A DNA stretch of 9,459 nt from SG8-41 sp044867805 (GTDB lineage Bacteria > Pseudomonadota > Gammaproteobacteria > Burkholderiales > SG8-41), in NCBI GenBank assembly GCA_044867805.1, contig JBIOVQ010000287.1, positions 1 to 9,459 on the forward strand, given 5' to 3'. A program made the position numbers and the translations under genes. Each line of letters begins with the position of its first letter. The first letter of the stretch is position 1. The notes beneath the pieces were generated by a model. The model was given only the letters and a program-made list of their open reading frames with translations, was not told the origin of the DNA and did no database searches. Below are positions 1 through 5,408 of the stretch, in pieces.

Positions 1-7
1 GGATTTT

Positions 8-149
8 CCCCTCCTGCCCGAGGAGGGGTGGCGCAGAGCGCGGGGGTGGTGGGAGGAAGAATGTGCCTGCGCACATTCGAGCCACCGAACGCCAGCCGCC
101 TCTGCGCGGTTGGCCGGGCGGGGTGGCACGCAGTGCCGGGGTGGTGGGA
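8..149. repeat. REP-like intergenic repeat, two partial copies
   Basis: A hairpin with 8-bp arms at 8-15 and 21-28 (CCCCTCCT / AGGAGGGG, 5-nt loop) is followed by a stretch ending GGGGTGGTGGGA at about 42-53. The second half recurs at 121-149 (GGTGGCRC...GGGGTGGTGGGA) without the hairpin. The layout of a CCCCTCCT/AGGAGGGG stem followed by a GC-rich GGGGTGG tail resembles REP-like intergenic sequences common in GC-rich bacteria; that resemblance is from memory. No open frame here looks like a gene. Confidence 0.5.
59..78. repeat. Perfect 8-bp hairpin between the two REP-like copies
   Basis: GAATGTGC (59-66) and GCACATTC (71-78) are exact inverted repeats around a 4-nt loop. No T-run follows on either strand, so an intrinsic terminator is not supported. 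It is probably part of the surrounding repeat block. Confidence 0.45.
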
Positions 150-153
150 AAAG

Positions 154-241
154 CTTCACCGCCAAGCCGCGAAGGCCGCGGAGGAACGGAAACGCCTCAC
201 CGCGAAGGGCGCAAAGGAAACGAAAAGCCTTACCGCGAAGG
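154..241. repeat. Imperfect tandem repeat of CACCGCGAAGG type
   Basis: Three degenerate copies of a CYTYACCGC(g)AAGG word start at about 154, 195 and 228, with extra GCGAAGG/GCAAAGG words between them. Short frames run through it only because it is purine-rich. No gene is supported. The remaining DNA from 242 to 416 shows no gene either. Confidence 0.5.
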
Positions 242-356
242 AATAAGAAATAAGAACAACAGCAAAATCTGAAGCCCGCGAAGGAGCGCGCCAAGGATGG
301 CATGCGGGGAACGCAATCGGAGGAGGATCGTGCGCGTTACGCCTCAGAGCGCCGAT

Positions 357-390
357 TAGGCCCTCTGTTCTTATGTCGCCTGAGGGCTTA
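357..390 (-). terminator. Weak hairpin downstream of the orphan gene, possible terminator
   Basis: TAGGCCCTC (357-365) pairs with GAGGGCTTA (382-390), a 9-bp stem with one G-U pair and a 16-nt loop. It lies about 27 bp past the stop codon at 417. The minus strand has no U-run after it and the loop is long, so a termination role is only a suggestion. Confidence 0.2.
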
Positions 391-416
391 CGCTGGTTCG
401 ACCCAAATCAACTGGA

Positions 417-1316
417 TCACTGGATTTGCAGGGCGCGCAAGAAATCTAGAAAGTGCAGCCGGTTCCACTGATAAGTGCCCTCTATTCCCGTGTAGACGAC
501 GGCAAACGGCCCCTGCTTCTCCGTCCAGCCTACGAATTCCGTGTGCAATTGGTTCTGCGGATCGAAGCGATGCTGTGCGCGCAATCCCCGTACGGGAAGT
601 ACCTTCTCCTCTTTTGGCACTCCGATGCTCAACTGCTGTCGCCAGGAAGTCAAGAAGATGTTCGTATCCGCACCGGGTGAAAAGATCAAAAGTAAGGTTG
701 CCTGAGAGTGACCAGCTTGGCTCTTGTCCTTCGCAGCCCCTGTAGATAGGGCGATAATCTGTGTCCGTAGCCCATTCTTCGCGTTAAAGTCTGCAACATT
801 CCAGAGCATGAAATAGTACGGGAAGGCGACAGACCAGCGCCCATCTACGGATTGGACTTTAAGCAAATCGTCGTTGAGTTCAATCGACATTCCCTTCGGG
901 GCTCGCAACTGCGTTGGGAGCTCTCTGGATGCCCGTGAGCGAAGCCGGTTGTATACGAGAGAACCGCCATACGCGCCGAGTCGCTCAGCCCATGAAAACA
1001 GGAGCTCAAGAATGACGTCGTGTTCTGCGGGATAAATCCTTCCAGTTCTAGAAAAGGTGTCCTTAACCCGGGAGTCGATCAAATAGTAGAGGTGTTCGCG
1101 CGGCCCTTTCATCTCCTGATACGAGAGGCCCTTGTAATTGGAGTTGAGCCAATTGTTGATGGCCGTAGTCTCAACGAGTACTCCGGCCACATCGAAAATC
1201 GGGTCCCTGAGGGGAGCGGTTGAGTACCCCTGCTGAACCGATTGCTGCGCGCTACCGCATACGGGCAGTAGTGTGACAAATCCCAAGACGAACAACCGTC
1301 GTCGAAGCGGGGGCAT
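417..1316 (-). CDS. Hypothetical secreted protein, lower GC than neighbours
   Basis: A protein of 299 residues that I do not recognise. The chosen start at 1316 gives a classic signal peptide: basic MPPLRRR, a hydrophobic stretch at about residues 8-19, and a probable cleavage site after GSA (residue 23) before QQ. Cys20 sits in LLPVC, which is not a good lipobox, so a soluble periplasmic or secreted protein is more likely than a lipoprotein. The mature part has no transmembrane helix and is rich in aromatic residues (for example FPYYFMLW near 165-172). The frame is open upstream to 1418; that start has an AGGG six bases ahead, but would bury the signal peptide behind 34 poorly structured residues. 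A promoter-like pair at 1371-1399 also favours 1316. By eye its GC is nearer half, and its codon choice is more relaxed than in the GC-rich genes upstream, which hints at separate origin. Being open for 299 codons with a sensible signal peptide, it is probably real. Confidence 0.7.
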   Translation of the reverse strand: MPPLRRRLFVLGFVTLLPVCGSAQQSVQQGYSTAPLRDPIFDVAGVLVETTAINNWLNSNYKGLSYQEMKGPREHLYYLIDSRVKDTFSRTGRIYPAEHDVILELLFSWAERLGAYGGSLVYNRLRSRASRELPTQLRAPKGMSIELNDDLLKVQSVDGRWSVAFPYYFMLWNVADFNAKNGLRTQIIALSTGAAKDKSQAGHSQATLLLIFSPGADTNIFLTSWRQQLSIGVPKEEKVLPVRGLRAQHRFDPQNQLHTEFVGWTEKQGPFAVVYTGIEGTYQWNRLHFLDFLRALQIQ

Positions 1317-1339
1317 GGCGTTATCTAAAATCTGAAATG

Positions 1340-1357
1340 GACGGCCGAAAAGCCGTC
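1340..1357 (-). promoter_or_regulatory. Hairpin in the leader of the orphan gene
   Basis: GACGGC (1340-1345) and GCCGTC (1352-1357) form a 6-bp stem with a 6-nt loop, 24 bp ahead of the ATG at 1316. If transcription starts near 1363 it would be in the 5' leader. Function unknown. Confidence 0.2.
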
Positions 1358-1370
1358 TTGATAAGGCGGC

Positions 1371-1399
1371 ATTCTGCGCCGGGGGATTTGCGGCTTCAA
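1371..1399 (-). promoter_or_regulatory. Possible sigma70-like promoter for the orphan gene
   Basis: On the minus strand TTGAAG (1394-1399) and CAGAAT (1371-1376) are separated by 17 bp. Each matches four of six consensus bases. The predicted start of transcription near 1363 would leave a leader of about 47 nt before the ATG at 1316. A match of this quality can arise by chance. Confidence 0.2.
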
Positions 1400-1433
1400 G
1401 CCACGCGCACCTGGGCATGACTTGCCCTGGTGC

Positions 1434-1468
1434 CGTGACTCGCGGATCGCGGCTCGTGACTTGTGACT
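1434..1468. repeat. Array of five 7-bp units, GTGACT type
   Basis: Five consecutive heptads are in register: CGTGACT, CGCGGAT, CGCGGCT, CGTGACT, TGTGACT. This is the arm nearer the start of the orphan gene in the spacer after the dehydroquinase-like gene. It uses a different word from the partner arm at 1493-1520. Confidence 0.6.
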
Positions 1469-1473
1469 AGGCT

Positions 1474-1488
1474 CCGCGCGCGGCGCGG
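1474..1488. repeat. GC-rich hairpin between the two heptad arrays
   Basis: CCGCGC (1474-1479) and GCGCGG (1483-1488) form a 6-bp stem with a 3-nt loop. It lies about 30 bp past the stop of the dehydroquinase-like gene, between the two arms of the spacer repeat. No U-run follows. Confidence 0.35.
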
Positions 1489-1492
1489 GGGT

Positions 1493-1520
1493 CATCCTTC
1501 ATCCCTCATCCTTCATCCTT
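1493..1520. repeat. Array of four 7-bp units, CATCCTT type, at a stop codon
   Basis: CATCCTT, CATCCCT, CATCCTT, CATCCTT occupy exactly 28 bp and run into the stop codon at 1519-1521. The same word is used in both arms of the spacer at 2748-3035. Confidence 0.75.
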
Positions 1521-1959
1521 AGCGCTGGCCACTGGCCAGCGTCTCCTTGAGTCCTCGCATGGCGAGGTAGTAGCCGTAGATCCCGAACCCGGTCACGACC
1601 CCGCGCGCGACGGTCGCGATCTCCGATTGCCGGCCGCGCCGCGCGGGGTTGGAGATGTGGAGTTCGATCGTCGGGAACTTCACCTGGCCAATCGCCGCCA
1701 TCAGCGCGGGATGCCCGGTGGTGTACCCGGCCGGGTTGATGACGAGCCCGTCCACTCCCTTGTCGTGCGCGTCGTAGAGCTTGTTGATGACCTCACCCTC
1801 GACGTTCGAGTGGAAAATCTCGACCTCGACGCCGAGCTCGGCCGCGTACTTGCGGATGTGCTCGTCGTACTGCGGCAGCGTCATCGGGCCGAACACGTCG
1901 AGCTGCGCCTTCCCGCGCATGTTCATCCCCGCGCCATGCACAACCAACATTCTTGCCAT
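1519..1959 (-). CDS. Divergent type II 3-dehydroquinate dehydratase-fold protein
   Basis: A 146-residue protein with the length and order of type II dehydroquinases (AroQ). Family landmarks are HSNVEGEVI (50-58; usually QSNHEGEL), VINPAGYT (73-80; usually VINPGAYT), IELHISNP (98-105) and GVVTGFGIYGY (120-130). Compared from memory with the M. tuberculosis enzyme, it keeps Asn75, Glu99 and His101. It has Gly11 for Asn12, Ala18 for the catalytic Arg19, Phe23 for the catalytic Tyr24 and Thr81 for His81. The N-terminal NGPNLN motif reads HGAGMN. It is therefore unlikely to do the shikimate-pathway reaction and more likely acts on another substrate, probably within the neighbouring catabolic genes. 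The ATG at 1957-1959 has AAGGAG nine bases upstream. The gene lies 168 bp after the cupin gene, and its stop is fused to a heptad array. Confidence 0.85.
   Translation of the reverse strand: MARMLVVHGAGMNMRGKAQLDVFGPMTLPQYDEHIRKYAAELGVEVEIFHSNVEGEVINKLYDAHDKGVDGLVINPAGYTTGHPALMAAIGQVKFPTIELHISNPARRGRQSEIATVARGVVTGFGIYGYYLAMRGLKETLASGQR
1523..1541 (-). repeat. 8-bp hairpin at the 3' end of the dehydroquinase-like gene
   Basis: CGCTGGCC (1523-1530) and GGCCAGCG (1534-1541) are a perfect 8-bp stem with a 3-nt loop. It encodes the last residues (ASGQR) and ends one base before the TAA. It may stabilise or mark the mRNA end; there is no U-run. Confidence 0.5.
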
Positions 1960-1968
1960 GTGGTGTCA

Positions 1969-1974
1969 CTCCTT
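1969..1974 (-). promoter_or_regulatory. Ribosome binding site of the dehydroquinase-like gene
   Basis: AAGGAG on the minus strand, nine bases ahead of the ATG at 1959. It is the strongest Shine-Dalgarno sequence in the window and fixes this start. Confidence 0.75.
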
Positions 1975-2008
1975 CATCAGCAATTGGCTCTTAACCAAGC
2001 CATAACGG

Positions 2009-2036
2009 CGTGATTCGTGATTGGTGATTGGTGATT
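2009..2036. repeat. Array of four 7-bp units, CGTGATT type
   Basis: CGTGATT, CGTGATT, GGTGATT, GGTGATT in exact register over 28 bp. It is the arm nearer the start of the dehydroquinase-like gene. Its partner arm (2070-2129) uses 15-bp units instead. The same heptad word is used at 6744-6867. Confidence 0.75.
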
Positions 2037-2069
2037 CGACTTGGCCGCTGCCTTGCTCGAGCACGCCTT

Positions 2070-2129
2070 ATCGTGTCACGCACTATCGCGTCACGCCTCA
2101 CCGCGTCACGCAGCATCGCGTCACGCATT
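2070..2129. repeat. Array of four 15-bp units, ATCGCGTCACGCNNN
   Basis: Units at 2070-2084, 2085-2099, 2100-2114 and 2115-2129 share the core CGYGTCACGC. The last unit overlaps the cupin stop codon (2128-2130). The same unit, in matched 4+4 inverted form, occurs at 6016-6166 and 7746-7895. Confidence 0.85.
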
Positions 2130-2709
2130 ATTTCGCTGCGCCGGTCCAGAACTTGCCGTCCAGGTCCGGCGTGAAGTCCCCATCGCACAGCACGTAGAGC
2201 ATCTTGACCATCTTGCCTGAGCGGTTGCTCCACGCATGGCTGGTGCCGCGCTGGATCACGACGTCGCCGGCCTTGAGCTTCACGTCCTCGTCGTCGAGAA
2301 TGAGGACGATCTCGCCTTCCAGCACCACCGCGTAGTCCACGGTCTCGGTGCGGTGCATCAGCGGGTGGCGCCCGCCGCGTCCCCACGTCGAGGCGCTTTC
2401 GGCGTTGCTCGCGCGGAACGCCGCGCGCGCCTGCTCCGGCGTCATGTTGCGGATCGCGTCGCTCTCCGGCGGCACTTCCGAGATGCGAAACATCGTGCCC
2501 TTCGGCGCCGGGTGGAGCTGGCGCGGGCCTGCGATGGGGTCGGGTTCGGTTCGACCGATCGGAATCGGTGCCGCGTTCGTCTTCCAGATCTCATGCGACA
2601 GCTGGCCCGGGCGCAGCGGATTGCTGTGCGTCGGCGCCGGGCCGTCCGAAACGACGATCGCTTTGCCGTTCTTGTCGTGGCCCGTGACCACGCGCCTTAT
2701 CTGTGCCAT
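2128..2709 (-). CDS. Single-domain cupin protein
   Basis: A 193-residue protein with a C-terminal cupin barrel at about residues 105-180 and an N-terminal extension without a recognised domain. Cupin motif 1 is HPLMHRTETVDYAVVLEGE (115-133), with His115, His119, Glu122 and Asp125 as possible metal ligands. Motif 2 is GDVVIQRGTSHAWSN (148-162), with His158. The HRTxTxDY form is typical of small cupins annotated only as cupin domain proteins, found beside catabolic enzymes. Cupins can be dioxygenases, isomerases or binding proteins, so the reaction is not predictable. The ATG at 2707-2709 has GGAG eight bases upstream. It lies between the molybdenum hydroxylase and the dehydroquinase-like gene, with array repeats at both ends. 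Confidence 0.88.
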   Translation of the reverse strand: MAQIRRVVTGHDKNGKAIVVSDGPAPTHSNPLRPGQLSHEIWKTNAAPIPIGRTEPDPIAGPRQLHPAPKGTMFRISEVPPESDAIRNMTPEQARAAFRASNAESASTWGRGGRHPLMHRTETVDYAVVLEGEIVLILDDEDVKLKAGDVVIQRGTSHAWSNRSGKMVKMLYVLCDGDFTPDLDGKFWTGAAK

Positions 2710-2717
2710 GGATGCTT

Positions 2718-2721
2718 CTCC
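2718..2721 (-). promoter_or_regulatory. Ribosome binding site of the cupin gene
   Basis: GGAG on the minus strand with eight bases to the ATG at 2709; this agrees with the chosen start. Confidence 0.6.
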
Positions 2722-2747
2722 GTAGAGTGATAGGTGATCGGTCGACC

Positions 2748-2775
2748 GAAGGATGAGGGATGAAGGATGAGGGAT
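2748..2775. repeat. Array of four 7-bp units, GAAGGAT/GAGGGAT, left arm
   Basis: GAAGGAT, GAGGGAT, GAAGGAT, GAGGGAT over 28 bp. It is the inverted counterpart of the array at 3008-3035, so the two arms face each other across 232 bp. Confidence 0.75.
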
Positions 2776-3007
2776 GCGCGTCGAGGGGCGGAGCAGGGCC
2801 CCGCTTGCGGGATGCGACCCCCGGCGGCGCGCCAGGCGGCCGACGCCACCGAATCCAATTCCGCTGGGAAGATATCGGAGGCCGACCTCACGCTACGCGT
2901 GATTCCCGTGTCCCGATCTTTCACTGACGTCCGATCGGTTGCCCGGACTTCCGACCGAAGGAAACGAGGGGTCGGGACATGCCCCGATTCGCGCAACGCG
3001 CGATGGT
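2776..3007. other. 232-bp non-coding spacer between inverted heptad arrays
   Basis: No gene is supported on either strand. A plus-strand frame (2767-3057) crosses it, but starts and ends inside the repeats. The spacer contains small inverted repeats: TGTCCCGA (2909-2916) with TCGGGACA (2972-2979), and GTCCG (2929-2933) with CGGAC (2944-2948). It is by far the longest centre between arms in this window; the others are about 24-49 bp or absent. Something may have been inserted here. Confidence 0.4.
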
Positions 3008-3035
3008 CATCCTTCATCCTTCCGCCTTCATCCTT
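3008..3035. repeat. Array of four 7-bp units, CATCCTT type, right arm at a stop codon
   Basis: CATCCTT, CATCCTT, CCGCCTT, CATCCTT, continuing as CAT. It overlaps the stop codon of the molybdenum hydroxylase gene (3035-3037). Inverted relative to 2748-2775. Confidence 0.75.
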
Positions 3036-5332
3036 CATGAGCGCCGCGCGCTCTTGATCGCATTCCAGATGCGCGCGGGCGTGAATGGAAGATCGAGGTG
3101 CTCGACCCCGACCGGCCGCAGCGCGTCGAGCACCGCCAATGCGAGCGCCGGCAGCGCGCCGGTGGTGCCCGCCTCGCCCGCTCCTTTGACGCCGAGCGGA
3201 TTGCTGGGCGACGGCACGGAATGGTCGTGGAGACGAATGTCGGGCGCGAGGCCGGCGCGCGGCATGACGTAGTCCATGAAGCTTCCAGTCACGAGCTGGC
3301 CGGACTTGTCGTAGATGCAGTGCTCGCCGGTCACCTGCCCCATGCCCTGGATGATCCCGCCGTGGAGCTGCCCCTCCAGCAGCACGTGATGGAGCACGCG
3401 CCCGCAATCGTCCACCGCCGTGTAGCGCGGGATGGTGAACACGCCGGTCTCCGGGTCCACCTCGACCTCCGCCACGTGCGCGCCGCCCGGAAACGAGCGC
3501 GGCGTCGCAAGCGCGCCCATCGAGTCGAGCGGATGCGGCGACTCGCCCGCGTGCTTCTTCGCCAGCGTCTCGAGCGTGATCGAAAGGTCCGTGCCCTTGA
3601 CCCGGTAGCGGCCGTCCTTGAATTCGATGTCGGTAGCCGCGACTTCGAGCTCGTTCGCCGCCAACTCCATGCCCTTGCGTATCACTTCGCGCGAGGCCAG
3701 CGCCATCGCGCCGCCATGCGACATCATCGAGCGCGACCCGATGGTGCCGGCGCCGGTCAACGCCGGCCCGGCCGGATCGCTCGCCCGCAGCTCGACCTTG
3801 TCCGCGTTGATGCCGAGCAGACCGGCGACGATCTCGGGGAAGACGGTCTCGTGCCCCTGGCCCGACGGCCCGGCCAGCGCGTAGACGATCGCGTTGCCCG
3901 AGTCGCCGAACTTGATGAACGCCTCTTCCTTCGGCGCCACGCTCGCGCCCGCAGGCTCGATGAACATGGCGCAGGCGATGCCGCGAAGCTTGCCCTGCTT
4001 GCCCGACCGGACCCGCCGCGCTTCGAACGTGCTCCACTCGGAGTGCTTCAGCACCCGCTCCAGCAGCCCCGGGGGATCGCCGCTGTCGTAGTCCACGGTC
4101 GCGGCCTTGTACGGGAAAGCCTCCCTCGGTATGAGATTGCGCCGGCGCAGCTCGATGCGGTCCACACCGGTTTCGCGCGCCGCCTGCTCCACCAGCCGCT
4201 CGACGAGGTAGGAAACGTTGGGACGCGCGGCGCCGCGATAGGCGGTGGTCGGCGTGGTGTTGGTGAGCACGAGCCGGTGGCGGCCGTACACGACGGGAAT
4301 GCGGTAAGCGTTGACCGCGTGCGTGGCCGGCGTGACAGTGTTGATGACCGGCCCGGGCTGCGACAGGTACGCGCCCGAATTGACGAACCACTCGCAGCGC
4401 ACGGCGAGGAAATGGCCTTCCCCGTCGAGCGCGAGCTCGCCATGCATCGTCGCCGCGCGGCCGTGATAGTCGCTCACGAAGGTCTCGGCGCGCGAGGACA
4501 CCCATTTCACCGGCCGGCCGAGCCGCTTCGCCGCGTACAGGCAGGCCACGTATTCCACGTAGGCGTCCGAGCGGATGCCGAATCCGCCGCCGACATCGTG
4601 GGCATGGACGCGGAACCGGTCCGCGGGCATTCCCGTCACCCCCGCGAGCCCGGCCAGCGTCATGGACATGCCCTGGGTAGGCGAATACAGGTCGTAGCGA
4701 TCGGCCGCGGCATCGTAGACGGCGACGCACGCCTTGGGCTCCATTGGCACCCCGACGAGGCGCGTGCAATCCAGCGCGAGCCGGGTCACGTGCGCCGCGC
4801 CCGCGAATGCTTCCTGCGCCTTCGCCTCGTTGCCGTACTCGTAGTCGAAGCAGACGTTCCCGGGAACGTCTGCGTGCAGTTGCGGCGCGCCTGCCGCAGT
4901 TGCCTCGGTCTCGTCCACTGCCACCGGCAGGTCGCGATACTCGACCTCGATCGCCTCCGCGGCGTCCTGGGCGGCGCCCGCCGTCTCCGCGACGACCATC
5001 GCGACTTCCTGGCCGACGAAGCGCACGCGATCCTGCGCGAGCACCCCGCGATTCGGCACCTTGATCGTCATGCCGCCGCGGCCCGGCCATTTCACCATGG
5101 CAGGCGCGGACTTGAACCCGGCGTCCGCCATGTCCTTGCCGGTGTACACCGCGACGACTCCCGGCGACTCGAGCGCGGGCTTCGTGTTGAGAGAGACGAT
5201 CTCCGCGTGCGCGCGGTCGGAACGGAGGAACGCGGCGTGGAGCTGGCGCGGGAAGTTCCAGTCGGCGCTGTAGCGCCCCTGCCCCGTCACCAATCGCGCA
5301 TCTTCGCGACGTCCCTTGAATTGCATGCTCAT
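3035..5332 (-). CDS. Xanthine dehydrogenase-family molybdopterin-binding subunit
   Basis: A 765-residue large subunit of a molybdenum hydroxylase (CoxL/XdhB-like), of normal family length. The a/b hammerhead domain covers about 10-135 and the Mo-cofactor domains about 150-755. Visible motifs are DVGGGFGIRSDAY (246-258), TAYRGAARPN (363-372), GPSGQGHET (488-496) and GVKGAGEAGTTG (714-725), where Glu720 is the expected catalytic base. It lacks the AYRCSFR loop of true CO dehydrogenase, so it should hydroxylate or oxidise an organic substrate, such as an N-heterocycle or aldehyde. The usual FAD and 2Fe-2S subunit genes are not in the window. The ATG at 5330-5332 gives MSMQFKGRREDARLVTGQGRY, the usual N-terminus; a second ATG two codons later is possible. 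There is no clear ribosome binding site, and the start codon lies in a copy of the 15-bp repeat unit. Confidence 0.93.
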   Translation of the reverse strand: MSMQFKGRREDARLVTGQGRYSADWNFPRQLHAAFLRSDRAHAEIVSLNTKPALESPGVVAVYTGKDMADAGFKSAPAMVKWPGRGGMTIKVPNRGVLAQDRVRFVGQEVAMVVAETAGAAQDAAEAIEVEYRDLPVAVDETEATAAGAPQLHADVPGNVCFDYEYGNEAKAQEAFAGAAHVTRLALDCTRLVGVPMEPKACVAVYDAAADRYDLYSPTQGMSMTLAGLAGVTGMPADRFRVHAHDVGGGFGIRSDAYVEYVACLYAAKRLGRPVKWVSSRAETFVSDYHGRAATMHGELALDGEGHFLAVRCEWFVNSGAYLSQPGPVINTVTPATHAVNAYRIPVVYGRHRLVLTNTTPTTAYRGAARPNVSYLVERLVEQAARETGVDRIELRRRNLIPREAFPYKAATVDYDSGDPPGLLERVLKHSEWSTFEARRVRSGKQGKLRGIACAMFIEPAGASVAPKEEAFIKFGDSGNAIVYALAGPSGQGHETVFPEIVAGLLGINADKVELRASDPAGPALTGAGTIGSRSMMSHGGAMALASREVIRKGMELAANELEVAATDIEFKDGRYRVKGTDLSITLETLAKKHAGESPHPLDSMGALATPRSFPGGAHVAEVEVDPETGVFTIPRYTAVDDCGRVLHHVLLEGQLHGGIIQGMGQVTGEHCIYDKSGQLVTGSFMDYVMPRAGLAPDIRLHDHSVPSPSNPLGVKGAGEAGTTGALPALALAVLDALRPVGVEHLDLPFTPARIWNAIKSARRS
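3039..3053 (-). repeat. 6-bp hairpin at the 3' end of the molybdenum hydroxylase gene
   Basis: GAGCGC (3039-3044) and GCGCTC (3048-3053) form a stem with a 3-nt loop, one base ahead of the stop codon. Short GC-rich stems are common, so this is only notable beside the similar ones at 1523-1541 and 6164-6189. Confidence 0.3.
4850..4873. repeat. 24-bp perfect palindrome inside the molybdenum hydroxylase gene
   Basis: The 12-bp half GCAGACGTTCCC is followed directly by its exact reverse complement. It encodes ADVPGNVC (residues 154-161). DVPGNV is a conserved stretch in this family, so part of the symmetry may come from codon choice. Confidence 0.8.
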
Positions 5333-5345
5333 CGTGTCACGCTTG
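5331..5345. repeat. Single 15-bp repeat unit overlapping a start codon
   Basis: ATCGTGTCACGCTTG matches the core of the units at 2070-2129, 6107-6166 and 7836-7895. On the minus strand its end provides two bases of the ATG of the molybdenum hydroxylase gene (5330-5332). Confidence 0.6.
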
Positions 5346-5358
5346 AAGTAGGAAGTTT

Positions 5359-5407
5359 GCAGTGTGCAGTGTGCAGTTACTGCCAACTGCCAACTGACTG
5401 CTGCCAA
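5359..5407. repeat. Seven in-register 7-bp units, GCAGTGT and CTGCCAA types, facing each other
   Basis: GCAGTGT, GCAGTGT, GCAGTTA are followed without a gap by CTGCCAA, CTGCCAA, CTGACTG, CTGCCAA. The first three and last four units are roughly reverse complements around the junction at 5379/5380 (CAGT versus ACTG). It almost fills the 76-bp gap and ends one base before the stop codon of the decarboxylase beta gene (5409-5411). Confidence 0.75.
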
Positions 5408-5408
5408 C

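Noticed and set aside
395..404. tRNA-like T-loop GGTTCGACCC
   Set aside because: The flanking bases do not form a T-stem, and no acceptor or anticodon arm can be found around it.
1317..1418. Upstream extension of the orphan gene to an ATG at 1418
   Set aside because: An AGGG precedes that ATG, but the extension would bury a clear signal peptide and cover a possible promoter; the start at 1316 is preferred, not proven.
2767..3057. Plus-strand frame of 96 codons in the gap between cupin and molybdenum hydroxylase genes
   Set aside because: It begins and ends in the heptad arrays, has no ribosome binding site and no recognisable domain.
3035..5332. True aerobic CO dehydrogenase large subunit (coxL)
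   Set aside because: The diagnostic AYRCSFR loop is absent; TAYRGAAR is present instead.
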